From contig VTFK01000274.1 of assembly GCA_009617715.1 (NCBI GenBank), positions 62,001 through 126,000 of the forward strand: DNA of 64,000 nucleotides, read 5' to 3'. The position numbers and the translations under genes were made by a program. Under the pieces are notes generated by a model, which was not told the DNA's origin, searched no databases, and saw only the letters and a list, made by a program, of their open reading frames with translations. Origin of the DNA: Plectrocnemia conspersa (Eukaryota; Arthropoda; Insecta; Trichoptera; Polycentropodidae). Positions 36,985 to 47,720 of this stretch are shown one piece after another; position 1 is the first letter of the stretch, and each line of letters opens with the position of its first letter.

Positions 36985-37020
36985 CCTTGTGTTGTTGTTG
37001 TTGTTCTTGTTGTTGACCTT
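36985..37020 (+). repeat. GTT microsatellite between two GGTCA-type words
   Basis: Repeats of GTT with one CTT interruption, bounded by GGTCACCTTGTG on the left and GTTGACCTT on the right, so the array sits between inverted (A)GGTCA-like half-sites. It recurs in unit 2 at about 40104-40146. Confidence 0.75.
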
Positions 37021-37391
37021 CAAAAGTATAATGTCGATGATTTCAAGTTTATTTATATGAAAAATATTATTTAAATCTAATTTATATATGCCAAATTTAC
37101 GATATTTTCAAATGACGTTTTTCCGTTGGAAATAGTAAAAAAAAATATATTTTTATTACATATTGATAATTAGGGAATCAGTGGCGTGCGGTTAATGGGG
37201 GGGGGGGGGAAACAAAACTATATTTTTAAATTTATTTTCTTTATTTTATCAACATATTAGGTATGTATTCATTTTTTGAAAATTAATTTCTCTCGACGCT
37301 GCTTCTTACAAAAGTCAGAAATAACCGCATCATATAATATAATATATTGTATTTCTTTAATTTGTCTAAAAGTTTTTTTTCGATTGATATT

Positions 37392-37870
37392 AATGCGAGA
37401 GCTGACAATCTATTCCCACTGTTTTTAATGTGTCTGATTCGATTAGAAAATACAATAATTTAGCATAGTTGCCTTCATTTACTGTATTATTATTATTTTC
37501 AGAATATACTCGAAAAGAAATTTATTGTTTAGATAAAAAGCAAATCACTTGAAATAATTTGGAAATAATATATCTGTTCGCAGTAACTTCCTTATTATAT
37601 AATTCAACATTTGCCTTAAATTGAGCACTGAAAAAATCTTCGATACGATTTTCTTTACCAAATCTTTGTAATTGTATAGTAGCGCATATGTGAGGTTAAG
37701 AGCATTTGTGACTTTTACGAGCTTAACTTAAATTGCTTAAATCATTATATCAAAATTTCCAGACATTCAGCTCTTGAGAAAATAATAAATATGGCCAAAA
37801 AAATAATTTTGCTAAATGAGCACATCCACAAATCCACTTAATTTTATCATATAATTCACTATTGAAAGTT
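37392..37870 (-). pseudogene. hAT transposase N-terminal region, clipped copy in unit 1
   Basis: The same minus-strand sequence as 40508-41150, but the 5' part is cut off by the duplication junction at about 37870. It retains the FFWPYLLF zinc-finger motif and the SKLFQVICFLSKQ segment in broken frames. Confidence 0.6.
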
Positions 37871-40800
37871 ATGAGAAGAGATTACTATAAATAATACTGT
37901 AAAATTTACAATATTTGACAAAATATCCTTTTTATCCATAACTAGCTTTGAATATCGCCCCAGTATTTCTAGGCATTATAATGTGGATGATAAAAATAGA
38001 CATAAAATCTTGTGGTTTTTAAGAAAAATATTAAAAATAATCACTAAAATAGAATAATAAAATGTTTTGCAATCAAATAATTACACTTACATAACAGTTG
38101 AACAAGCACTACAACATTTTGAAACATTGCTCAATAAAATGATCAAGTCGATTTCTTAAAAAAAGACTTTAATATCAAACTCCAATTGACAATTATACAT
38201 TAATTCCAGTGGAATAAAATGTAATTTCTTACACAAAATCCGATACCTTGGAAATATGAAAATACTGTTATTCCCTAATGATATTTGAAATTAAAACCAT
38301 ATTTGGACATACCAAAATATTTAGGAATTTATTAAAACAGTTTTTAAAAAATAATTAAATTGATTACGTTCAGGTCGTTGAATCGCATTAAATACATATG
38401 AGATATTTGATTTCCTATGATGTACTAAATGCCTTTGCAGCACTATCAATCCAGAAAGTGTATAAAATAAACTAAATGAAAATTATATAAAAAAAATTGT
38501 ACAATTCACAATTTTAAAAGGGGACCATCTATAAACTTGTTTTAGAAACAATATTTTTATTAGCGTTTATTATTACAGATAATAATAATAAACTATTATG
38601 CTAATCTCTTTCAGTAAATTGATTAGTGTTAATATAAATCAATATATTATTCTATAGTTTCAGGTCTCTGGGTATCTGGACAGTAAACGGATTTCTTGGT
38701 GCAGAGGTTTTATACTAGGTTAACAATATTTACTTGGCGCACCATACCAATTAATTGTCATAATATTTAAGATTTTAATAGGATTCGTATTCATTATTTG
38801 CATCAAATATTGGGATAATCCATCTTATTTTAAGTGGTTAAATATCATTCCTACTACTATTACTGTCACAGTAATAATAACACGGTTTATATCAAATTCA
38901 TCGTCACTTTCTTAAACATCCATTATTATAACGTCATTCGTAATTATATAAATAATTTCTAAAAAGAAATCAATGTACGTATTTATAAATAATTAAAACA
39001 CAGATTACTAATTTACTAGCTCGAAAAGAGTAATATAATATTATTATTTGAGTTGCCGCCAAAAATATCGATACCCAGGTCGATGACAACAATCGCTCAT
39101 TTTAAGTGCAAGTGAGCGAGATAGCGAGCTCTGCTTGCATCTCGCTCTTTTTTTTTTTTTTTTAATCGTTTTATTTGATAATAATAGACAATAATATTAA
39201 GTAAGAATTATGCACAATTAGAGCATATAGTCCCGTTTCATCCCATATCATAAAAAAATAGATACCCATTAAAGGAAAAAATCTGTTTAAAAGGAATAAT
39301 TGACGACGTAAAACTGTCATAAGCGTTATGAGGTCCCAACACGGCTCGATTCGGCCATGTTCCGATCAATAAATTTACAATAAACTTATTATTGACTTAT
39401 TTGCAAAAGTTAAAAATTGAATATTACTAAAATGTGTTTACCACAAGTTTTTCGACCATTAATAAATTGAAATTGTCAAAATTAGCTCCAATACAAAGCC
39501 AATAAATGCATTTCAAGTTTTGATTGCAACGCTTGGAATACGATGTCGACCAATTGTCGACTTTTAGTACAAAGGGTTAACTATATTCGAAAGACACACA
39601 AAATTAGAAAGACATTATGCCTTGTCAAACGCACGATGCATAGAATTAGGAAATATCCGCGAGGCCGTCACGGGGCCCGGCGTCACACCCCCCCCGCGTC
39701 ATTTGGTGTAACGGTCTTGCACTAAACACTAATTTGAATTATACACTGCTTAATTCTAACACATACACTAAATTACACTATCACTTTATAATGCACTGCG
39801 GATAATTAAAAAAAAACATGAAGAGAACACTCTATTCGAGAAAAAAAAATGTAACAAAAGAATTTATTCGTCTGTTTACGACCGAGGTCGCATATCTACT
39901 GGTATTGTTTTAAATATTTTAGATGCAACCAGACAATTCAAGGTTATGCTTCATTAAAATAACAAATGTCATTCACCTCAAATTGCATTTGTCTAGACTT
40001 TAAAATATTTATCTCTAATTGAATCATTTAATGCAAGTTGTTTGTTTATTTTTAGAAAAAATCTATCTCTAATTCGATTTATTTTAATGCGAGAGTGACA
40101 CGAAGGTCACCTTGTGTTGTTGTTGTTGTTCTTGTTGTTGACCTTCAAAAGTATAATGTCGATGATTTCAAGTTTATTTATATGAAAATATTATTTAAAT
40201 CTAATTTATATATGCCAAATTTACGATATTTTCAAATGACGTTTTTCCGTTGGAAATAGTAAAAAAAATATATTTTTATTACATATTGATAATTAGGGAA
40301 TCAGTGGCGTGCGGTTAATGGAAACAAAACTATATTTTTTAAATTTATTTTCTTTTATTTTATCAACATATTAGGTATGTATTCATTTTTGAAAATTAAT
40401 TTCTCTCGACGCTGCTTCTTACAAAAGTCAGAAATAACCGCATCATATAATATAATATATTGTATTTCTTTTAATTTGTCTAAAAGTTTTTTTTTTCGAT
40501 TGATATTAATGCGAGAGCTGACAATCTATTCCCACTGTTTTTAATGTGTCTGATTCGATTAGAAAATACAATAATTTAGCATAGTTGCCTTCATTTACTG
40601 TATTATTATTATTTTCAGAATATACTCGAAAAGAAATTTATTGTTTAGATAAAAAGCAAATCACTTGAAATAATTTGGAAATAATATATCTGTTCGCAGT
40701 AACTTCCTTATTATATAATTCAACATTTGCCTTAAATTGAACACTGAAAAAATCTTCGATACGATTTTCTTTACCAAATCTTTGTAATTGTATAGTAGCG

Positions 40801-40986
40801 CATATGTGAGGTTAAGAGCATTTGTGACTTTTACGAGCTTAACTTAAATTGCTTAAATCATTATATCAAAATTTCCAGACATTCAGCTCTTGAGAAAATA
40901 ATAAATATGGCCAAAAAAATAATTTTGCTAAATGAGCACATCCACAAATCCACTTAATTTTATCATATAATTCACTATTGAAAGTT
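37868..40986 (+). repeat. tandem duplication, unit 2
   Basis: Second copy of 34815-37870. Differences are mostly insertions and deletions, many in homopolymers. The G run of 13 in unit 1 is absent here (about 40316-40322), and A and T runs change length repeatedly. It carries about 135 extra bases (about 39059-39190) that also occur in the repeat R copy at 41235, so they are probably ancestral. It lacks the first part of the hAT C-terminal remnant. Beyond 40986 the hAT N-terminal gene continues in unique sequence, so unit 2 keeps the original right flank. Confidence 0.9.
39032..39580 (+). repeat. dispersed repeat R, copy 2
   Basis: The longest R copy. It includes a GATACCCAGGTCGAT segment and a hairpin with arms GAGCGAGAT/ATCTCGCTC near 39115-39148, and ends AAAGGGTTAA at 39571-39580. 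Confidence 0.65.
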
Positions 40987-41150
40987 TTAGTTTTAGATTG
41001 GATGTTCAAATGGGATGTGGGTTTTGGACTATTAATAATAATTACCTGTTCATTAAACGGAAGACCACTAAAACTTATTTTCAATAAAGATTCAATTAGG
41101 CAGTTGCAAATATTTTCCAGATTAGCATCGCGGTTGAGACATTTTGGCAT
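40508..41150 (-). pseudogene. hAT transposase N-terminal half (zinc finger plus start of core)
   Basis: The frame from 41150 begins MPKCLNRDANLENICNCLIE and reaches KIKWICGCAHLAKLFFWPYL, which resembles the TTF/BED-like zinc-finger segment W-x-x-x-C-x-x-L-x-x-L-F-C-W-P-C-L-L-F of ZMYM1-related hAT transposases. One diagnostic Cys is Tyr here. Downstream, with frameshifts, come YNKEVTANRYIISKLFQVIC and FLSKQ, then NEGNYAKLLYFLIESD, the familiar 'I-C-F-L-x-K-Q ... N-x-G-N-Y-x-x-L-L' region. Several stops and shifts make it a pseudogene. It runs opposite to the hAT C-terminal remnant in the same unit, so the two are not one simple gene. Confidence 0.7.
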
Positions 41151-41209
41151 TTTTAAATGTTTATATAATATTTATATATACAATAATAAAATACATTAAA
41201 TGTGTAGAG

Positions 41210-41524
41210 ACTAATATTATTATTTGAGTTGCCGCTAAAAATGTCGATACCCAGGTCGATAGTTGTCAATCGCTCATTTTAGGAGTGCGAGCGATATAGC
41301 GTGCTCTGTACTAAATTTTATAATTATTTTATTTCATAATAGACACACAATATTAAGTAACAATTATGCACAATTAGAGCATATGATCCCGTTTCATCCC
41401 ATATCATAAAAATATAGATGCCCTTTGAACGAAAAAATCAGTTTTAGAGCAATAACTGACAACCTAAATCTGTTAAGTCTAGCGCGATGCCGTCCTAACA
41501 CCGCGCGCTTTGACCATGTTCCGA
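41210..41524 (+). repeat. dispersed repeat R, copy 3 (truncated)
   Basis: Begins TATTATTTGAGTTGCCGCTA, carries GATACCCAGGTCGAT and the CCCGTTTCATCCCATATC block, and stops at ATGTTCCGATG, where copy 4 starts in its middle. Confidence 0.6.
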
Positions 41525-42019
41525 TGTAGCGAGCTCTGCTTGCATCTCGCTCTTTTTTTCTAATCGTTTTTACTTGATAATAGATACACAATATTAAGTA
41601 ATATGCATAATTTGAGCATATAGTATATATTTCATTCAATATCATAAAAAAATATAGATACCCTTTGAAGTATAATTATAGTTTAAATATATATATTTAA
41701 ACGTATTTTTTAAGAGGAATAATTAACGTAAAACTGTTTTGCGGTCTTAACACGGCTCGGTCCGGCCATGTTCCGATGAAAAATTTTACAATAAACTAAC
41801 ACTCGTAAATTTAAGATTATTGAGTTATTTGCATAAGTTGAAAATTCAATATTACTGAAATGTGTTTAACAGAAGTTTTTTGTTCATTAATAAATTTAAA
41901 TTGGCAAAATTAGCTCGAAGACAAAGCCAATAAATGCATTCAAAGTTTTGTCGACGTACGAGTGCAACCCTTGAAATACGATGTCGACACATAGTCGACT
42001 TACGAGCGCAAAGGGTTAA
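41525..42019 (+). repeat. dispersed repeat R, copy 4
   Basis: Starts at the internal TAGCGAGCTCTGCTTGCATC segment and runs to a clean AAAGGGTTAA end (42010-42019). Just before the end it has paired GTCGAC words. The TTAA after CCCTTT (reverse strand) is the expected target of piggyBac-type elements. Confidence 0.6.
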
Positions 42020-43380
42020 TAGTTTAAGGCTTAAATAAATTGATTTACTATAATTTTTTCACATTTTTGTTCATAAAATTTATGCAATTGATATTCGACG
42101 CGAATAACGTTGTAAGTCTAAATTAAGATTTTGATTGAATTACGTTATATGAGTGATTCTACGATTTCAACCAACTTTTTCAAAATATAAGAAAAACTAG
42201 GGTAGGTAATATATATAATGGCAAATGAAAAATTATTTAATATAAAAAATTGTAAAGTTTTAAATTTCTAATTCGTTGTTTTCTAAAAAAATTATCGTTT
42301 TTAAATATGTTTTGTAATAAAATCTTTTTAAAAGACCAACATTATATTTTATTTTGAAATTTTGTATTTGTAGATAAGTTTTCGACAAACGTTATAAATG
42401 GTCCATAGGTACTTGCTATTCATTATAAAGTCGAAGAAAAGGTATAATAAAAGTTTTTTTGATTTAATTAACAACCAAAAATAATTAAATTAATATAAAT
42501 ATTTAACATAGAATAAAAAATACTATGTATTTTATACCAATGTATTTTTTTCTGCGTAATTTCATAATGTAACGTTTAATATTACCATTTAAAATTATTT
42601 TATACAAATAAACTTTAATATCTTTGGGAAATTTAATATATATAAATTGTACTTAATTTGTAGTACATTATTTTTTTTAAACGAGTACTATGAATGTCTC
42701 TATAAATATGTATATAACGTTAGCAAGATTGTTTTTCCTGATGTTTAAATAGTTTCAGATCATATATATGATAATTTCAAAATAACATCAACATCATAAG
42801 ATGACACAATCGATCAACAAAAATATAATATATGTCAAAATAATTTAAATAATAAAGTATATTACAGAAAAAAAAAATTAAACATACAAAGTTTTCATCT
42901 TGTTATTTGATATAAAATAACATCGTTAACGCATTTTTATATTTGCAGTTGTAATTATGTTTTTTTTTATTGTATATTCATGCAACATCACGATAGATAG
43001 TGAAAATAAACAGAATTATGGAGTATATAAATTTATATCGTACCTAGAAGACCATATCAATAATCATAAATTTTACTTAATTTCTATAATATTACAGATG
43101 AATATCGTATTATATATTAGGTATTGAAAGTTCTGTAATAATGCGTTACTTCAGCTACTCAAGATAATATACTTATGTACCTAACATATGGAACACATAC
43201 ATACTGTTTATTGCCATTATATATATATGTGCAGTTTAATACCCAGTTTATGATCCGAATGGTTTCTTTCTTTTCAACCAAAAATAATATTTCTGACCTT
43301 TCATAAAATGCATACGAATGAGTTATATTCATCTGCACACCACAAATCATCAATACAACACTAAACCTCAAAGTTATGCC
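42020..43380. other. AT-rich non-coding stretch
   Basis: Low-complexity A/T with no reading frame or repeat that I recognise. Confidence 0.5.
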
Positions 43381-44225
43381 GCTCGGTTGCAAGTTTCAGC
43401 GACACACTTGCTTTTAATCTGCCGCAAAAAAACAAATCGTATAATTTACACATTTAGCTCAGCACAAGACCGGATGACGAAATTCTGTCGGGGGGTGCGC
43501 CTCGAGAAGGCGATTATTATAATCGGCCGCGGGGTTACAATATCACAAAAACGTTTAAGCATCCTTGACAGGCTGTAATTAAGGGAAATTAACTGAAACA
43601 CTTAAACGGGGGCCGGTTTATTTCCTCGGCAACACAGTGTAATTAAACCATTAAAATCACTAAAGACTCCTCTCGTCCCGATGACGACGAGACCGTGTAT
43701 CGATTCGACCCCCGGGAGGCGTTCTCCTTTTTAATTATCCTCCCTTAAGATGACGGAGGAGGTCCCGCGAGACCCTCGGAAGTCGACTCGGACTGCGGAT
43801 GATGTGAATATTAATCGTCTATTTTGTACATAAAACAGCCGCAATTTTAATTCAATGCCGGCTAATTGCCAGCCATTTCCGATTGGCTTGCTTTATTCAG
43901 CGACCCCGATGCTGGCTTATTAAGAAAATTAGACGGCAAAACAAAAGTGGCGTATTGTCTTCCCGATGGCTGTCTGTTGTGGGGTTAATTTTAAATATGA
44001 TATTAAGGTGGGTTATAAAAGGCAGAGGCAACGATTTGCCGAAAAGTCATGAATCACGTTGAATTTCAAATTGTTTCCGGAACAATAAAGTTCAATAATT
44101 AACCAAAATGGCTACATAAGTAAGGATCTGGGTGTAAGAAGTTTCAGAGACGTAAATGTTAACTCGGATCACATACTGGTAATGGCAAAAATGTGAGCGC
44201 GAGTCTCAAACGTCAAAAAAGCAAA
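43381..44225. promoter_or_regulatory. large enhancer-like island with many homeodomain cores
   Basis: The most extended GC-richer, non-repetitive block in the window. Homeodomain-type cores recur (GTAATTAAGG, GTAATTAAACC, TTTTAATTATCC, ATTAATCG, CTAATTGCC, AAATTAGACG). CG-rich segments such as 43493-43535 and 43675-43800 lie between them. A TATAAAAGGCAG word at 44014-44025 could be a TATA box, but nothing downstream looks like a first exon. No coding evidence. It resembles a developmental enhancer, by inference only. Confidence 0.4.
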
Positions 44226-44539
44226 CAATCAAAGATGGTATACATATAATACAAACAACCTAAAAATCTTAAACAAAAATAATAAATATGTGTTAGAACT
44301 GAAATCTGCATTAGCAAAAAACCTTACAAAGCACCGGTTCTTAAACTTATGTAGTCCGTAGACCTTAACCAATTTACGTCGTTCTTGATACATTAATTTC
44401 TGGCTCAATAATCTCAGACACGAGATTTTAATAAATATTTGTAAAAATGCATGTTTATTAGCATATAGACACAACTAACAAAGAAACCGTCGCGATGAAA
44501 ATTAAGCATAAAAATAGGATAATAGTAATTGTCCCAGTA

Positions 44540-45850
44540 AATAGTTTCCCATGTTGTAATTTACTTCTAATGATCTCGATGCGGTGTTTGCTCTTAGGGA
44601 TTCGGTTATTATAACTGGAGATTTCAACGCCAGACACATGCATTGGAATTGTTCTGGTGTGAATCGATCCGGAACGACACGAATACAATTTTAAATTTTC
44701 CAAAATCACTAACGCATTACCCTACGAACCGCATATCGCGTTGGTTAAGGTCAATGTTCAGACCTCAGATATGCTCTGTCCTCAGACCACCTTCCTGTGA
44801 AGTTTTTACACTGAAGTGTGACGCAGAGGTTATTCATAAAATTGTCTTTGAATATAACAATTCAGATTGGAAGGGTTTCAAGAGTATTGTCGAGTTTTGT
44901 ATAGCAGTTGGACGACAGAACTATGCCCCAACAGACACTAAAACTATCGACGATGATATTAATTATTTACCAACAAGCAAAAATATTATCAATGCTGACG
45001 CGTAAAAGTTTTAAATAAAACTTACCCCATCAACTATTAAATTAATTAAAATTACAATTAAAATGTTAGCTGACGCTTTTTTTGTATCGTACGAACTTAT
45101 TAAAACTTTTAAACACTAAAACTAAAACGACGTAAGTAGATTAATGATAAAAATAGAAGCATCCGCAGTAGATAACGATTTAACTCACAAAATTAGCCCA
45201 CGGGAAATTTAAATGTTATTAAAAACTTGGAATTGCTAGAATTGATAACACATTGATTAAACACCTTCCTGGAATTTACATATCATTACAACACAGCAAC
45301 TTAATATTTTAACGGAGCATTTTGCGCTAATTTTAAAAAAAGAGTACGGGACTTTTGATGTTAGATATAGAAAAAGCTTTCGACACAGTATGGCATGACG
45401 GTTTGATTCATTAACAACATAAAAACAACGCTCATACATGAAAAGTAGAAGTTATGTTGTTTCACTAAATAATTAGCACTTAAATCTCTCTCAGGGAAGT
45501 TTACTCGGACCGTTCCTCTTTATATTGTATACGAACTACATCCCAAAAATAAAAAATACGCATTTATCTTTGTATGCTGACGATAAAGCTATTTCAACTA
45601 GTGATTATGTTTTTAAACCAATCGTGAATAAAATACTCAATTCTTTGGAAATCTCAAATAAATATTTTGAGAGGTGGAAAATTAAAATTAACCGAATTAC
45701 TTTCACAGAACGTAGAAAAACTTTGCCACCACCTCTCCTAAATGAAGAGGGTAATACATCAAATGGAAAACAAACGTTAAAAACCTAGACCTAACCAAGC
45801 TTACATTGAATAAACATATTTTGAAACTTCGCACTTGCCGCCATTGTGGC
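44540..45850 (+). pseudogene. Jockey-like LINE retrotransposon remnant
   Basis: Broken pieces of a LINE second reading frame occur in the correct order. First comes an apurinic endonuclease segment, DLDAVFALRDSVIITGDFNA then RHMHWNCSG (from 44572), followed by SSDHLPVKF at about 44775-44805. A reverse transcriptase segment follows: LMLDIEKAFDTVWHDGL (from about 45355) with the first catalytic Asp, QGSLLGPFLFILYTNYIPK (from about 45492), and LYADDKA with the paired catalytic Asp. After these come KYFERWKIKIN and FTERRKT. Frameshifts and stops separate them, and the stretch between the domains is shortened. The element is inactive. Motif wording points to the Jockey/CR1 side of LINEs. Confidence 0.85.
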
Positions 45851-46204
45851 CCTTAGACCGATATTTAATAAAAAGAGCGCGTAAACTATGCAAATAGTTT
45901 TAATCCATATACAATTAATTAGACCCATTTTAAAGTAACACCAGTAAGGCTATTTTTTCTAAATTAAAAGTAATTTTAAGCAAAGCTATAAAAATAATAT
46001 ATAACACAAATTGCGTATCCACTATAAATATTATTATTTTGTTATATTGTTTTTAAATAACCCGAGAAATTCTGGTTTAGAATCAGGTAAATCGTTTAAT
46101 CTTTTTCTAGGTTGGTTGGAAAATTACATCATGCAGTGGTCGTTTTTCTTAATCTTTCGATTTATTAAATGAAATGCATTTTCCTGGCCAAATTCAAGGG
46201 CCTC

Positions 46205-46516
46205 CGCCCCTAAATGGCGTCCCTATTCAGAACTGCTTATTATGCGGTAAATAGAGAAAAACTTTACGAGGCAATGGCAGAGTTTGACATCCCGGATAAA
46301 CTCACCAGGCTCACAAAGCTCATTATGAAGCAGGTGTGGTGCAGAGTACGAATACAAAATGATGTCTCGGAAATATTCAATACTAACAATGAACTGAAAC
46401 AGTCCATTGTTAGTATTGCTTGGTTGCTCTTCAACATCGCTCTCGAAAAGGTGGTCCGAGATTCGAAAATAAAATTATATGAGACAAATTCTGCCGTATG
46501 CAGAATATATTGCTAG
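46205..46516 (+). pseudogene. second LINE reverse transcriptase fragment
   Basis: A 100-codon frame containing YYAVNREKLYEAMAEFDIPD, RVRIQNDVSEIFNT and LLFNIALEKVVRDSKI. These correspond to the D-S-V-N-R-x-x-L / G-L-R-Q-G-D / L-F-N-x-x-L-E stretch of a LINE reverse transcriptase. The usual GLRQGD is ELKQSI here, and the aspartate before SVNR reads Y-A, so key residues are lost. The wording differs from the neighbouring 44540-45850 fragment, so it is from another LINE lineage. The YADD region is not found. Confidence 0.75.
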
Positions 46517-47145
46517 AGAGCATTTATTGACTTAAAAACTTCTAAAAATCACCGCTTATTAGATCTTTTGAACCACCTTTTTGCCTGAAAGCAAATATCA
46601 ATCGTTTTGCTCATAGTTTATAAATGTGACGACCAACCTATGACATGCGTATCAAAGGTGACACGCCAAGACATTTTGGGTGACAAGCATCGTTTGATTA
46701 ATCATCGCCAGCTCTTGGAAAAAGTGAGGAAGTTATAAGCAGCTAAGCCGCTATTAAATTCCATTCTTAAATTTGTAAGTGGCTTTACAAATAAAATATC
46801 TGAATTGTTCACTCCATAGCTCAGGATGCAAAAAATGAAGGATTATATGTAGATGTGGGACCAGTTCTATTTCACGATGCTATTATTAAGCAAATTTCTA
46901 AGTAGAAATTACACCAAAGACATAAGTCATTAAAATATATATTAACTTTTCGACCTTTTCGGCATTCGTGAAATATTGATACACTATTTATAATTGTTTT
47001 TATATATAATATAAAAAAATAATACCCATAGTTGAGAATCATTTCACTTATACAATATAGAAGAAGCGGTTTTAAATTATATTTAAATAATAAGAATAAA
47101 TTAATTAAAATTAATTTTCTCATTATAAAATCTAAGAGTACTTAC
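46517..47145. other. non-coding or decayed element tail
   Basis: A balanced segment at 46610-46870 follows the LINE fragment. Short peptide-like strings such as DILGDKHRLINHRQLLEKVR suggest decayed coding DNA, but I cannot name a family. 46880-47140 is AT-rich. Confidence 0.3.
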
Positions 47146-47263
47146 AATTCATAGTAAACAATTAATTGCCAGTCGAACCATCAGAACCATTGGATGCACT
47201 CGCCGTCTCTTTGATTACCGTTAACATTTATTTTTTCTGGTCGATTCTATAGCCTATCCTCAC
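47146..47263 (-). ncRNA. putative recursive-splicing (poison) exon
   Basis: On the minus strand a 118-base segment lies between an acceptor at 47264 and the donor GTAAGTACT at 47145-47137. It starts with GTGAGGATA, itself a donor-like sequence, so the spliceosome could either include it or re-splice at its first base. All three frames hit stops (frame 1 after VRIGYRIDQKK, frame 2 at once, frame 3 after four codons). Inclusion would therefore break an open reading frame, the behaviour described for recursive-splicing exons in long introns. A small frame MLTVIKETASASNGSDGSTG inside it is probably incidental. Confidence 0.4.
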
Positions 47264-47300
47264 CTGAAACAAACAACAAAGACCTGTTATTAACATAAAT
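47254..47300 (-). promoter_or_regulatory. putative recursive splice site at 47263/47264
   Basis: The minus strand reads GTCTTTGTTGTTTGTTTCAG and then GTGAGGATAGG. A branch-point-like TTAATAAC lies about 30 bases upstream. The tract is pyrimidine-rich with interspersed G. Same strand and same design as the sites at 16612 and 696. Confidence 0.45.
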
Positions 47301-47720
47301 TGACAGTTAGGCGTGAAAGAAACTATAGTTGTTAAATACGAATGCGTTGTTTAATGATTGAGCACGTTAGTCGCCGGGTCGCGATTATCATCATAATGCA
47401 GTTCGCTCCTTTGAAAACGTCGTTCACACGTCGTCAAACTTTTATTTGCATTTTAAAAATACAAACTTGTTTGCTCAGTCTATAACAAAAGTATATGTGT
47501 ATGTACGAAAATACATTTGAACCGACGGATTCTCAAACCGATGGTTTTGCACAATGGCATATCTGTTTTAACAGTTAGTTAACTTTCAGCGCTAGCGTAC
47601 AGGACTGTTGAACCGTAGATTAAGCACACGCATAAACGAATTAATTATTTAATAATGGTTCAATTCGTTGGTTAAATTTATGCATTGATAGCAGATCGTC
47701 TGGGTAAGATAATATTAATA
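47301..47720. promoter_or_regulatory. candidate regulatory island near splice site
   Basis: Unique, GC-richer DNA upstream (minus sense) of the putative recursive site. No coding evidence. Confidence 0.25.

Larger units (their letters stand above)
34815..37870 (+). repeat. tandem duplication, unit 1
   Basis: About 3.06 kb repeated head-to-tail as 37868-40986, with very high identity apart from indels. The junction shares a TTATG-type microhomology. The contents are transposon debris: a hAT C-terminal remnant (35372-35511), dispersed repeat R (36077-36474), a C-rich patch (about 36555-36595), a GTT microsatellite (about 36993-37015), a G run (37197-37209), and the 5'-clipped end of a minus-strand hAT gene (37392-37870). 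Relative to unit 2 it lacks about 135 bases inside repeat R, but keeps about 90 bases at the start of the hAT C-terminal frame. Confidence 0.9.

Noticed and set aside
44014..44025. TATAAAAGGCAG as a core promoter
   Set aside because: No initiator, first exon or open frame follows. Such words are frequent in AT-rich DNA.
46610..46870. Decayed coding-like segment after the LINE fragment
   Set aside because: Peptide strings could not be tied to any family and frames are broken. Left as unassigned.
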